From contig CM064481.1 of NCBI GenBank assembly GCA_032716605.1, forward strand, positions 14,082,944-14,146,943: 64,000 nt of DNA. The letters are read 5' to 3'. Below are positions 20,520 to 30,486 of the stretch, piece after piece (the stretch's first letter is position 1; each line of letters opens with the position of its first letter). Source of the stretch: Paralithodes platypus. Its lineage: Eukaryota > Arthropoda > Malacostraca > Decapoda > Lithodidae. A program made the translations under genes and the position numbers. A model generated the notes under the pieces. It saw only the letters and a list, made by a program, of their open reading frames with translations. It was not told the origin of the DNA and did no database searches.

Positions 20520-20905
20520 TTTGTGTCTCTGTCACTTATTACTTCGTTTTATTATTATTATTATGATTATTAGTGTCACTTTCACTGGACTTTGATAATT
20601 GGTAGTGTCATTTCCCCTTTTATGTATTGTTAGGTAAGCTAATAATATATATAGTGTCACTGTCACTTATTCATATTGTTATGAAGGCACCGTCTTATAA
20701 TTACTTGTGTGTGTCTCTTTCACTTATACTTAGTTTTATTATTATTATACTGTCACTTTGACTGGCCTAGGGTTATTGAGTGTCATTTTCACTTATTTAT
20801 TGTTAGAAATATATATTTTAGTGTCACTTTCACTTGTTCATATTGTTATTGAAGGCACTTATTATTACTTATGTGTACTTTTCACTTATACTTAGTTATA
20901 TTATT
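20520..20905 (-). repeat. PB1 cluster of GTGTCACTTTCACTT-like repeats
   Basis: About nine variants of the word AGTGTCACTTTCACTT occur in this stretch, and one more beyond G1 at 32352-32378. They lie in the 3' untranslated part of the PB1 transposase transcript, where they read AAGTGAAAGTGACAC. The same word is repeated in the 3' part of PB2 in the same sense. Confidence 0.7.
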
Positions 20906-21336
20906 ATTCTGTGACGCATGTCCACGTGTGAGCATGCTGTACAGAACGCCTAGTCATGCCCCACTCTCGCTAGGATCGTCAGGGCAGGAACTTTGGCTGT
21001 AGTCTATGTAGAGTTTCCTAACTTAGTTCGTGTGAGCCGTTGTACTATAATAATTATGAATATGTATTTTGTTTTCATCTGAGTCAACGAGTTCTATTTT
21101 ATATCATTAGTTATAAGTATTGTGTGTAAAACTTATTTGTAATGATGGGAAGAGAAACAGCCACAGTTGGGGGTCAGTGGGTGCGCCAGGCGGGAGGTAG
21201 GCCTAACTCACTCGCATTCCTCCCTCCCTCAGTGCTAGGGGAGCCTTTGTGTATCCCAGAGGAGAGAGAGAAATTACGTAACGGTTGTCAGTGGGCGGTC
21301 CTTAGTAGTTCACGTTGGGCTCACTAGAGGGCCAGG

Positions 21337-21344
21337 TATAAAAG
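21337..21344 (+). promoter_or_regulatory. TATA box in G1 5' LTR
   Basis: TATAAAAG in a GC-rich context (GCCAGGTATAAAAGGGAAG). The same box is at 30914-30921 in the 3' LTR. Transcription of the element RNA would start some 25-30 bases downstream. Confidence 0.6.
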
Positions 21345-22391
21345 GGAAGTTTAGCCCTTTTTTCATCAGAACTCATTAGGCAGAGCGACTTCTCATTTCC
21401 CTTGCTAACTATATAATTATATTCTTCTGACTGATGGGAACTTTCTCTACTTCCTTACATTCTTATCTCCTCTTTTCCCTGCCCTGTTTAACTTCCATTG
21501 TCCCGTTGGTGCAGAGCTAGTCAGCCAACGTATTATCGCTTGAGTTCTCACGAGATACTTGCCTATTAGATAGCCTATTTTGGAAGGGTTGACTTAGAAT
21601 AGGATTGATTTATGTTTGTTGCACTTGTATATGCATTTCCCTGTGTGTTATTATTATTATTCCTGTTTTCTGCTGGTCTAGGTAATGCTAGACAGGGGTA
21701 AGGCTTTTCTGTGTTGCGAGTTGTTGTTTGATGCAGTGGTTAAGCGATAAACCTGCATACTCGTTTCGGTTCAGTGAAGCCTAGGTTGTCTTCGCGGCTG
21801 ACTGTGTTGAGTTAATAATTTACAGTGCGTGAGGGCAAGAGCCTAATCACCCTGTATTTTATTAACAGTTTGTTTTTACTTTGTCAAGGAGCCGGGAGAA
21901 AACCAGATACAAGGGATCTGGATTTCTCAAAGTGCACTTGTTAGTTTTAACGTAATACTTTAAACAGTCGTGAGGACTTCGCTAGGCTACAAGCCGTTTT
22001 TGCTCAGTCACTGCTACCTTTTTGCCTACAGTACCCCAGCTAGACTTTACTCGATTAGTAGATACAGAATAGTATTGAAGCTTTCCTTATGTATGATATT
22101 GTTTATGCACTATTGATTTCATGTGTTGCAAGCTTGGCTACTTTAGTGATTAGTGGCCCACGAGCACAATCCGAGTAGGCTATTGCCGTTGCATTTGCGG
22201 AGTACTTCCTTTTAATGTTTGCCATTTACTATTGCATATTCTTGTAATTATTCTTATGCCAATTTAAGCCTTTAATAGTATTTAATTGCCAGTGTTTTTG
22301 CTTATTGAATTACTGTTCAAAATCCGATACGTACTTCTTACGAGCATCCGAGAAGCATCTAACTTTTTTCAGAAGATTCCTTGCTCGATGC

Positions 22392-23024
22392 TTAACCTGA
22401 CAAGCGCGATATAGACCTAGGTGCTAGGGTAGTTATTTGAGCATTTCTAGCCCTGGATTCTGACAGAATTCGTTATATTTACAATATAAAGCATTATTTG
22501 TTTTCGGTATGCTTTTATTTTACATATATGATGTATATATGAACCTTCAAGAGTGCTAAAATAAGTGGGAAAAGCATTTGGGTGGTGAAAAACGAAGATA
22601 TTGGCCACCCGGTCATAATCTCAGGCGAGAGAGAGCCACAGGCAGCCCTCCCCTCTCGCTGTCTGGGAGTCAACTGAGACGAGCGGGGCGGTGTGTGCCG
22701 GTGTCTGGGTGTTGCATAACGATCTTTTATGCAACCCACTTGTGCTACATTATCGCGGGAGAGAAAAATAACCGATAAATGATGATAATAAGAGGAAAAA
22801 TAGGTGATAATTGAGGAGGGGGGAATAAGGTGGGGAGGGAGGGGAGGGGTGAGAAACACATGGATGAGTACTAGAGGGGAATTATCTCACCTAGAGACAA
22901 AATCATTTGTTTTGATAGGCCCTTTTTTTTTTTGGAAGGCTTTTTTTATGGTCTTGCTTCCGTGAGGCCTATCGCGTTCCCTATAGGAAGCCTTCCGTGA
23001 GGCCTATCGCGCTTGCCGGGTTAA
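22392..23024. mobile_element. M2: TTAA-flanked MITE in the 5' LTR
   Basis: The 3' LTR reads through the empty site ATGCTTAAGGACT, whereas here 629 bases are added between TTAA at 22392-22395 and 23021-23024. Ends are inverted repeats CCTGACAAGCGCGATA and CCCGGCAAGCGCGATA. Near the right end CCGTGAGGCCTATCGCG is repeated twice. No coding capacity. TTAA and C-rich ends suggest piggyBac-type mobilisation, but the family is distinct from M1 and M3. Confidence 0.88.
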
Positions 23025-23394
23025 GGACTATTAATTAACGTAACGTAATAGTGCCGATCCGAAGTAGAGGGTGGTGGACTTCTTAAGTTCATAGTCAAGG
23101 GTGGATTACTTCGGCTTCGGCCAACACTATTCTTTGGTGTTGTTGTTTTTTACTTCATTGTTTGATTGATGACCAGACTAGATAATTCCTGTCTCTTTAT
23201 TAGTCTGTTGTTGAACACTAGTACCGAGTTCTTGTATAGCCCGTTATAGCAGATTGAACTCTGGAGGGTATTGGTATTTTTTGTTCGGCTGGCAGTACTC
23301 AGGGGTTGGGATCGTGTGTTTCCGTTGTGGCAGCGAGCCGTATTCGAGTCCTGATTGAGAGCCCTTGTGTACCCGAGTGCCAGTTCGTAACAAA

Positions 23395-23412
23395 TGGCGA
23401 CCTTGCTTAGGA
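23395..23412 (+). other. Candidate primer binding site of G1
   Basis: TGGCGACCTTGCTTAGGA starts two bases after the LTR end. TGG at its start pairs with the CCA tail of a tRNA. The tRNA species is not identified from sequence. Confidence 0.5.
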
Positions 23413-23607
23413 TTTTGTGAACAGTATAAATTTTTGCAGAGTTGTACAACATTTGTTTGTTTGTATTTTAGCGTGCATATTGAAGAATATATATTTTTTT
23501 GTATAGCAATTAGTAAAGCATTTAAGAGACTCCAGTTAATTTAGTAATTAGTGCTTGCATAGGAAGTTTAACACTTTTGTCTCGAGAATTTTTTTGTGGA
23601 CTTCAGT

Positions 23608-25152
23608 ATGTCGTGCATTAGCACTGACGATGAGCGAGAGATGTCATTTGAAGGTGTGCCATTAGTAACCAGTGAGGAGGATGCTAGAGTTTTTGTGAGT
23701 AAGCGGTACCACGTGATGGAGGAGAGGCTGACTGGGGTGGATGTTTGTGGCTTGCACCTGATAGCCAAGGTTTTGGGCATTTCCAATGTAGCAGGGATGT
23801 CCAAGGGGGAGCTGATTTCCTGGGTGTTGCGTGGGCGACATGGGGTTTCGGAGGAGAGGGCGTTTGGGGGGGTTCCTCCCCAGATCCCCTCTCACTCGAC
23901 TCCCACAGTGCCGTCCACTCAGTTACCGGAGGTTAGCACTCTCCCACAGAGGGATGAGAATTGGCAGATTGGAGTGCCCTCGGGTGGTGCACGTGGTGGT
24001 TCCCCAGTTTTTGCCCCCCCCCCTCCTTCAGTAGTGGCAGCTCCCTCTTCCTGCCTGTCTCCAGATATGGTATTTAGACTTGAGCTTGCTAAGATTGAGG
24101 CTAGGAAGCAGGAGAATGAGACTAGGAGGCATGAAATTGAGGTTAGGAGGCAGGAGGATGAGACCAGGAGGCATGAGGCTGAGCTTAGGTACGACTCAGA
24201 GAAATATTGTGCTAAATTAGATTTAGATAAGACTCGTGCAGAGTCGACAGGGACTCGGATGGGCCGTGAGGGCCAAGTAAGAGAACAGTCCTTGGCCCAC
24301 TTAGTCAAATTGGTGCCGGTATTTAGTGAAACTGAAGTCACAGAATGTTTTAATCATTTTGAGAAGAAGTGTAGGGAGCATAATTGGCCTGAAGAGAAGT
24401 GGGCAGCTCTAGTCTCCTCAAGACTTACGGGTAAGGGTCTGAAGGCTTATGATGCACTGCCTTTAGAGTCTTGCATTGACTACCCAGAATTGAAGAGAGC
24501 TGTCCTACGGGCATACGAGTTGCAACCGGAAACATATCGATTGAAGTTTCGGGGTGTTACAAAGACTAGGGAGGCGACCTTTCTTGAACATGCCCGGGAC
24601 TTAAAAGATGCACTTAAAAACTGGACACGTTCTGAGAAAGCTGAGACGGCAGAACAGTTGACTGAGCTGTTTCTGCTCGACCAGTTTTATAAGTGTACTG
24701 GTGCAGAAATGACTTTAAATATTAAAGAAAAGAACCCAAGAACTCTTCAAGAGGCAGCTGAGATGGCTGACCTCAGGTTGTCGCTAATCAGGGGATGTGA
24801 ATCTGTAAAGCGTGTTGATGCAGTTCCCAAGGGGCGCGATACTCCAAACCCTCGAGCTCAGGACAATCACTATAGATATAAACCTCAGTTTAAAAGCCAA
24901 GATACCAGGACTGAACCAAAGACTACAGCCGTCCCATTACAGAAGGGTCAGAACTCCGCCCCTTATCAGAAGAGACCGATAGGGGAAGTGGAATGTTTTC
25001 ATTGTAGAAAGAAGGGGCATTATGCAAAATCTTGTCCTAGAAAGCCGCCAGCTGCAGCCGTGTCTTTGGTGTGCAGCATAGGTGTGGCTGAAATGTCGTC
25101 TGGATTTACCCAGGGTAGTTTGCCAGCGGCAGGGTCACAAGGCTATGTATAA
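23608..25152 (+). CDS. gag: G1 gag (SCAN-like capsid region, zinc knuckle)
   Basis: A complete frame of about 514 codons from the first ATG (23608). The N-terminal 100 residues show a short helical domain (LTGVDVCGLHLIAKVLGI). A charged Arg/Glu-rich coiled-coil-like repeat follows (around 155-200, units EARKQENETRRHEIE). A capsid region around 230-390 (FSETEVTECFNHFEK, LTGKGLKAYDAL, ELFLLDQF) resembles the SCAN-type fold. A CCHC zinc knuckle is CFHCRKKGHYAKSC near residue 470. Gag would form the particle that packages element RNA. SCAN domains of vertebrate zinc finger proteins are thought to derive from Gmr1-like gags, which agrees with the pol order here. The ORF is intact. Confidence 0.88.
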   Translation: MSCISTDDEREMSFEGVPLVTSEEDARVFVSKRYHVMEERLTGVDVCGLHLIAKVLGISNVAGMSKGELISWVLRGRHGVSEERAFGGVPPQIPSHSTPTVPSTQLPEVSTLPQRDENWQIGVPSGGARGGSPVFAPPPPSVVAAPSSCLSPDMVFRLELAKIEARKQENETRRHEIEVRRQEDETRRHEAELRYDSEKYCAKLDLDKTRAESTGTRMGREGQVREQSLAHLVKLVPVFSETEVTECFNHFEKKCREHNWPEEKWAALVSSRLTGKGLKAYDALPLESCIDYPELKRAVLRAYELQPETYRLKFRGVTKTREATFLEHARDLKDALKNWTRSEKAETAEQLTELFLLDQFYKCTGAEMTLNIKEKNPRTLQEAAEMADLRLSLIRGCESVKRVDAVPKGRDTPNPRAQDNHYRYKPQFKSQDTRTEPKTTAVPLQKGQNSAPYQKRPIGEVECFHCRKKGHYAKSCPRKPPAAAVSLVCSIGVAEMSSGFTQGSLPAAGSQGYV

Positions 25153-26081
25153 GACTCAGGAAGGCTCGTCCCCTGTCCGTGATGTCTTTTGCGCCCATAG
25201 AGGGACCGGTAGGGTAAGTTGGGCGGGTTGCCAGCATAAGGTGGAAGTTTTGCGTGATACTGGAGCTTCACAAACACTTTTGAAGAATTTCACGGGGCGA
25301 CCAATTAATGCGGCACGGGTGGTTGTTGTTCAGAGTATTAATGCGACCAGGTCATACCCGTTGGTTCGTGTGGAGCTGGAAGTTGATGGTGTGATTAACC
25401 CTTAATTAGCGGCGAGCAACATAAGTCGAGTTAAAAAAAGCTGGACTATGTGGCGGCGCTCGACATAACTCGAGTGGCAATTTCAGCACGTAATGTGGCT
25501 GAGAGAGACAAGTGGTGGCAGGAGACTAGCGAGCGTATGACTGCTCCAGACCACCGCGGCGAACCTACTGACACAAATCTCAGCTCCCTCCTCCCTCTCT
25601 CACTCGCTACATACTCAATTATGTACTGAAAGTACCGAATTACCTGCTTTTTGCACTCGCGTTGCACGGTTATTGCAAGAAAACTATCCATCATACAAGG
25701 ATCGTTATGGTGTCATTCGAAAGCTCTGTTTATGCCCTTTCAGGGATAGGTACTTGTTTTACGTTCTGGGTCTTATTTAGGCATGAAAATGATCACGTAA
25801 ACAGCCCTATTTTGGCTAAAAACACCCCGCTGTGCGGTACACATAAATAAACCGCATAGGCCGCTCGTAAGGTGTTAAGGACTTAGATGTTGGGATCGTT
25901 GAGAAATTGCCAGTAGAGGGCGTCGACCTTCTTCTCGGCAACGACTTTGCGGTGCCTACTTTAGACGTTCCACCCTTAGTCGTTGCCGAGAGGCCGGCCT
26001 ACGTGAGTAGGGAGGAACAAGAGTGGGTAGTGAGTTGTCAACACCAACAGATGGCATGTGTGGTAACTCGTTCCCAAGCAT
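25082..26081 (+). pseudogene. pol: G1 protease region, interrupted by an M3 copy
   Basis: Overlaps the end of gag in the +1 frame. The aspartic protease motif is LRDTGASQTLL (D-T-G) near 25250. A second protease landmark, LLLGNDF, lies near 25930 after the M3 insertion at 25395-25878. The inserted length between the two TTAA sites is 480 bases, a multiple of three, and the frame on both sides is the same. The protease would cleave the Gag-Pol precursor. Overlap in the +1 frame implies translational frameshifting in intact relatives. This copy is broken by the insertion. Confidence 0.8.
25395..25878 (+). mobile_element. M3 copy 1 in G1 protease region
   Basis: TTAA at 25395-25398 and 25875-25878. 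Ends CCCTTAATTAGCGGC and (opposite strand) CACCTTACGAGCGGC form the inverted repeat. The interior holds GTCGAGTTA/ACTCGAG palindromic words and an open frame of 62-82 codons on each strand that recurs unchanged in all three M3 copies; this reflects recent copying, not coding. Confidence 0.88.
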
Positions 26082-26569
26082 TTAACACCTTACGAGCGGC
26101 CTATGCGGTTTATTTATGTGTACCGCCCAGCGGGGTGTTTTTAGCCAAAATAGGGCTGTTTACGTGATCATTTTCATGCCTAAATAAGACCCAGAACGTA
26201 AAACAAGTATCTATCCCTGAAAGGGCATAAACAGAGCTTTCGAATGACACCATAACGATCCTTGTATGATGGATAGTTTTCTTGCAATAACCGTGCAACG
26301 CGAGTGCAAAAAGCAGGTAATTCGGTACTTTCGGTACATAATTGAGTATGTAGCGAGTGAGAGAGGGAGGAGGGAGCTGAGATTTGTGTCAGTAGGTTCG
26401 CCGCGGTGGTCTGGAGCAGTCATACGCTCCCTAGTCTCCTGCCACCACTTGTCTCTCTCTCTCAGCCACATTACGTGCTGAAATTGCCACTCGAGTTATG
26501 TCGAGCGCCGCCACATAGTCCAGCTTTATTTAACTCGACTTAAGTGGTGAGCCGCTTTTTAAGGGTTAA
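26082..26569 (-). mobile_element. M3 copy 2 in G1, inverted
   Basis: TTAA at 26082-26085 and 26566-26569. It is the reverse complement of copy 1 with few differences and lies only about 200 bases from it, giving a potential hairpin of 480-bp arms around the protease segment. Confidence 0.88.
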
Positions 26570-28200
26570 GGTATCACAGCCTATTTCCCAGGCCACAGAA
26601 CAGCGGAGGAAGGGAATTAAGGAGAAGCGGAAGGCTGGGAAAAGTTTGAAGAGTTTAGAACCAGTGGCTCTCCCAAAAGACCCAATAGCAGGACCTTTGA
26701 CCGAGTCTGTTGTAACTCCAGTGCCTAACACAGTTGATAAAGTAGTGGAGGAGGCAGAGACTCAGAGACAGCACCGTTACCTGCAGCGAGAAAACCGGAT
26801 GTCTAAGTTGGATGTTGGGGGAGGGCATGAGTTGTTGACCAAGCAGTTAGACATGTTGGCTCCCACAGACATTCGAAAGTTGCAATTAGAGGATCCAGAG
26901 GTTTTGCAGTGTACCAATGGGGCTGTGGAGTTAGAAGAAGATAGGGATGCAAAGGCAGGGGATTTTTTTTTTCGTTAATGGAATTTTATACCACCGATAT
27001 CAAGATCCTAAAAGGAACTGGGAGGGCGGATCAGGTACAGTTGACCAGCTGTCGTGCCAGAGGGCTGCAGGGAAAGTTTGCTTAGGTTGGCTCATGATTC
27101 TCCATTATCAGGACATTTGGGTGCCAAGAAAACGGTGGCGGCTTTGGGAAATTGTTTTGGTGGCCGGGGATGAAGTCTCATGTGCAGTCATGGATAAACT
27201 CATGTGATATTTGTCAACGTGTCGGGAAACCGAACCAAGTTATTTCTAAGGCTCCGTTACACCCTATTCCTGTGATTGGGCCACCCTTTAGTAAAATTAT
27301 TGTTGACATGGTTGGTCCACTCCCTCCCACTAAGGCTGGAAATAAATTTTTGTTAACCATAATGGATGTTGCCACTGATACCCCGATGCATACCCTATGA
27401 AAAATGGAATGGCTAAGACGGTAGTCAGTAACTTGTTGTGGTACTTCTCAAGGTACGGGTACCCGGAGGAGATTCAGTCTGATCAGGGATCTAATTTCAC
27501 CTCCAACATGTTCAAGCAAACAATGCAACAGCATGGGATACGAGCAGTAGTATCGTCAGCGTATCACCCTGAGAGTCAAGGGGTGCTTGAGCGGTGGCAT
27601 GCTACACTTAAAAGCATGCTCAGGTGTTATTGTGCTGACAACGGTATGGATTGGGATCTTGGATTGCCTTATGTGCTGTTTGCTGCTCGGGAGGTACCTG
27701 GTGAGAGCCTGGGATTTAGTCCAAACGAGCTGATTTTTGGACACCGTGTCAGGGGCCCCCTTAACATGCTGAAAGAAATTTGGGAGGGGACTGTGCAGCC
27801 TTGTCCATTATTAAAGTATGTGCTTGAAAGCCGTGAGCGCATGCATAAGAGTCTGGAGATGGCAGGTAGAAATTTGACAGAATCACAAGCTTTGATGAAG
27901 GACAGGTATGATCGCAAAATGAGGCTCCGGAAGTTCACTGTAGGACAAGAGGTATTAATTTTGTTGCCTTTGGTTGGTAACCCCCTCTCTGCGAAGTACA
28001 CTGGACCTTATAAAATTGTAGAAAAAATGTCAGATTTAGATTACCTTGTTGCCACTCCAGACAGGAGGAAAAAGAACCAGTTATGTCACGTGAACCTTAT
28101 TAAAGAGTATGTGAGGCGCCCCTCTGAGCCTCTCACTGTCCCTGTGTTGGCTTGTTGCGGCCGTGGTGGAGAAGGAGAGGGGGACAGTCAAGCTTCAGAG
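26544..28200 (+). pseudogene. pol: G1 integrase and upstream linker (frameshifted)
   Basis: After the second M3 copy the pol frame continues (26570-26978) with a Lys/Glu-rich linker. A T run at 26962-26973 breaks it, and two further frame changes follow near 27030-27160 and 27380. The zinc-binding N-terminus is represented by SWINSCDICQRVGK (27186-27230). The catalytic core shows IIVDMVGPLP (first Asp), IQSDQGSNFTS (second Asp) and HPESQGVLERWH (Glu), the D,D-35-E set. A C-terminal region up to about 28100 carries the GPYKIVEKMSDLDYLV landmark. Integrase inserts the cDNA into the genome. The domain precedes RT here. Confidence 0.85.
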
Positions 28201-28989
28201 GAGGATAGCTGGGATCAACATGTTTCAGCGGATCAGTGGGCGGGGAACTCGAGCCTTAGGGCTGACGAGGCTATAGCTCATTTGCCTGAGCCGCAGTTTG
28301 ATGCTATCCGTCAGTTGTTCGGTTCATACCCCACTGTATTTGCTGAACACCAAGGCCTCACTACTCAGGCTATGCATGATGTTGACGTGGGGGACCATAT
28401 ACCCTTTAAGTCAATCCTGTACCGTGTGCCCCCCATAAAACTACCAGCTCTGAGGGATGAGTTGGAGTATATGCTCGGTAGAGGGTTGATAGAGAAAGGC
28501 ACAGTTAAGTGGACTTCCCCCGTAACACTGCAGCCTAAGCCAGATGGCAAGGTACGCTTTTGTATTGATTTCCGTAGGTTGAACGGTTTGACTCCAACTA
28601 ACCCATATCCTCTTCCTCGGGTTGATGATAGTGTTGACAAAATTGGTAATGCTCGTTTTTTGTCTAAAGTAGATTTAGTAAAAGGTTACTGGCAAGTACC
28701 TTTGTCCGAGCGTGCTAAAGAGGTATGTGGTTTTGTTGTGGACGGGAGTACCTACCGGTGCAATGTTATGCCTTACGGACTTAAGAATGCACCAGCAACG
28801 TTTCAGAACCTGATGAATGAAATTGTAAAGGACATTCCGAATTGCACCGTATATTTGGACGATGTAATCATTTATGATGACGACTTTGAGAGCCATTGTG
28901 AGCACCTTGAGACCTTGTTCCGGAAACTTAGTGAAGCAGGTCTGGTAGTAAATTTGGCAAAGTGTGACTTCGTAAAAGCCACTGTGCAG
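28200..28989 (+). pseudogene. pol: G1 reverse transcriptase, cut by retroposon R
   Basis: Continues in the integrase frame (27397-29061). RT landmarks are KGTVKWTSPVTL, VRFCIDFRRLNGLT, LSKVDLVKGYWQVPL (motif A Asp), MPYGLKNAPATFQ and TVYLDDVIIYDDD (catalytic YLDD). All active-site residues are intact. The reading frame is interrupted at codon TVQ by retroposon R at 28990. The enzyme would make element cDNA in the particle. Confidence 0.88.
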
Positions 28990-29405
28990 TTGTTGTTGTT
29001 GCTGTTCCTCAGGCTGTCTGGCCGAGCAGCCCCAAGGTCCCGAGCAAGGCCAAGGCCATAACTGAGCGCCCCAACAGAACCCTCCCAGCTTACCACTAAT
29101 AATGCCCAGGTGACCGAAGCCACTCAAAGGCGGGGAGCTGAGGAGGGTGCGGAAACGCCCGGGAAACAAAAGCCCCACCCAAGGCCCTGTGCCCCTCAGC
29201 AATTATAAAGGGAAAGTTGAGGGGCAAAGGAAAAATGTGACGCTTTGGCTCCCAATCTGCCACGGTTGGCAGTAGGGAGGTCAATCCACGGAAAAGACGC
29301 CGTCACTTGAGATCTAGAAAATATATAAGTAAAAGGAACAGTCGGAGTAAGCTATGGGTATGGCAGAGAACGCTCAACTCTCATTCTGATAGACCAGCCC
29401 ATCAC
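28990..29405 (-). mobile_element. Retroposon R copy 2
   Basis: Flanked by CTGTGCAG at 28982-28989 and 29406-29413. Matches 17378-17790 over its length. Read on the minus strand it ends in (CAA)n. It is 5' shorter than copy 1. The inserted length shifts the G1 frame by one, and the RNase H frame resumes accordingly. Confidence 0.8.
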
Positions 29406-29406
29406 C

Positions 29407-30091
29407 TGTGCAGTACCTTGGGTTTGTAGTGAGAAGGGGACAGGTGTGCCCTCCTCAGAACAAGGTACAGGCTATCAATAAATTTCCGCACCCAACAACC
29501 AAGAAGCAGATTATGAGATTCTTGGGTATGATAGGCTACTACAGACGCTTCATAAAAAGTTACTCAACGGTGTTGGCACCTCTCACAGATTTGTTATCTA
29601 AAGACAAAAAGTTTTTGTGGGCACCTGAGTGTGAAAAGGCTTTCACTTTGGTGAAACATTTGCTATGTACTCACCCGATACTCAGGGCCCCAGACTTTAA
29701 CAGGCCTTTTCAGCTGGCAACAGATGCTAGTGGTGTAGGGGCTGGTGCCGTCTTGCTACAGACAGACAATGAAGGTGTGGAACACCCAGTAAGTTTCTTT
29801 TCTAAGAAGTTCAATGCTGCACAAAAGAACTATTCTACAATAGAAAAGGAATTACTGGCGATCGTGCTGTCGCTCAGGCACTTCGAGGTGTATGTTCCAG
29901 CCTATGGCCCAGTCGTGGTTATCTACACTGATCATCACCCTTTGAGATTCCTGAATCAATTTCACAATCGCAATATGAGACTGACCAGGTGGTCTTTGAT
30001 GTTGCAGGAGTATAACCTGGACATCCGTCATATTGCTGGATGTGACAATGTGATCGCGGATTGTTTATCAAGGGTGGATGATCAGTCGTAG
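29407..30091 (+). CDS. pol: G1 connection and RNase H domain
   Basis: Begins directly after the R insertion with YLGFVVRRGQ, the usual RT thumb landmark, then FLGMIGYYRRFIKSYS, and the RNase H domain: LATDASGVGAGAVLLQ (first Asp), YSTIEKELLAIVLSL (Glu), VIYTDHHPLRFL (second Asp) and DNVIADCLSRV (last Asp). All are present. It ends at a stop at 30089-30091. No integrase follows, confirming that integrase lies upstream. About 390 bases of untranslated sequence separate it from the 3' LTR. Confidence 0.88.
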
Positions 30092-30474
30092 GCTATCACA
30101 GGTGTGTGGGTTTGAGTGGAGGAAAATAGGCTGCCCTTATAGTGCAGCCGGGAAAAACATTAAAATATAAAAATCATATAAAAAGCTCTTTCTTTTGATA
30201 TAGGTAATCGTATAAGTTTGTCATAGCCTATAGAGTTTGAGTAGTCCACGAACTATCAAACGGCTGAGCTGCTGTAAGCTCGCTCTGGGAGCATGATATT
30301 GTGTCTTTTTGCTATTGTTGGGAGGAGTTATAAAATGTGATTTTTGTTTTTAATAATAAGATGTGTTTTGGTGATAAACTCAGCTTTGTTTTAGTGCCAT
30401 GCGGTTGCTGGGTGTGGGGGGCTTAATGGGGTTCTGTGTTTGTCAGATTTTAGCTCAGGGTTGAGCGAGTAAAA

Positions 30475-30486
30475 TCTTGGGGGAGG
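30475..30486 (+). other. G1 polypurine tract
   Basis: TTGGGGGAGG lies immediately before the TGTGAC start of the 3' LTR, the expected plus-strand primer position. Confidence 0.65.

Larger units (their letters stand above)
20910..23392 (+). repeat. G1 5' LTR (with M2 insertion)
   Basis: About 1.85 kb without the M2 insertion at 22392-23024, against 1850 bp for the 3' LTR. Only scattered differences are visible, for example GTTTAGCCC against GTCTAGCCA after the TATA box, and a short indel in CTATATAATTATATTC. Short open frames inside both LTRs (a 61-codon one at 21142 and 30719) are duplicated because the LTR is duplicated and are not genes. Confidence 0.92.

Noticed and set aside
21142..21327. 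Identical 61-codon ORFs at 21142 and 30719
   Set aside because: Both lie in the two LTRs of G1; duplication reflects the LTR pair, and the TATA box follows rather than precedes them.
25662..25850. Small ORFs recurring at 25662, 26110 and 46157
   Set aside because: They belong to the three M3 copies; conservation is due to recent copying.
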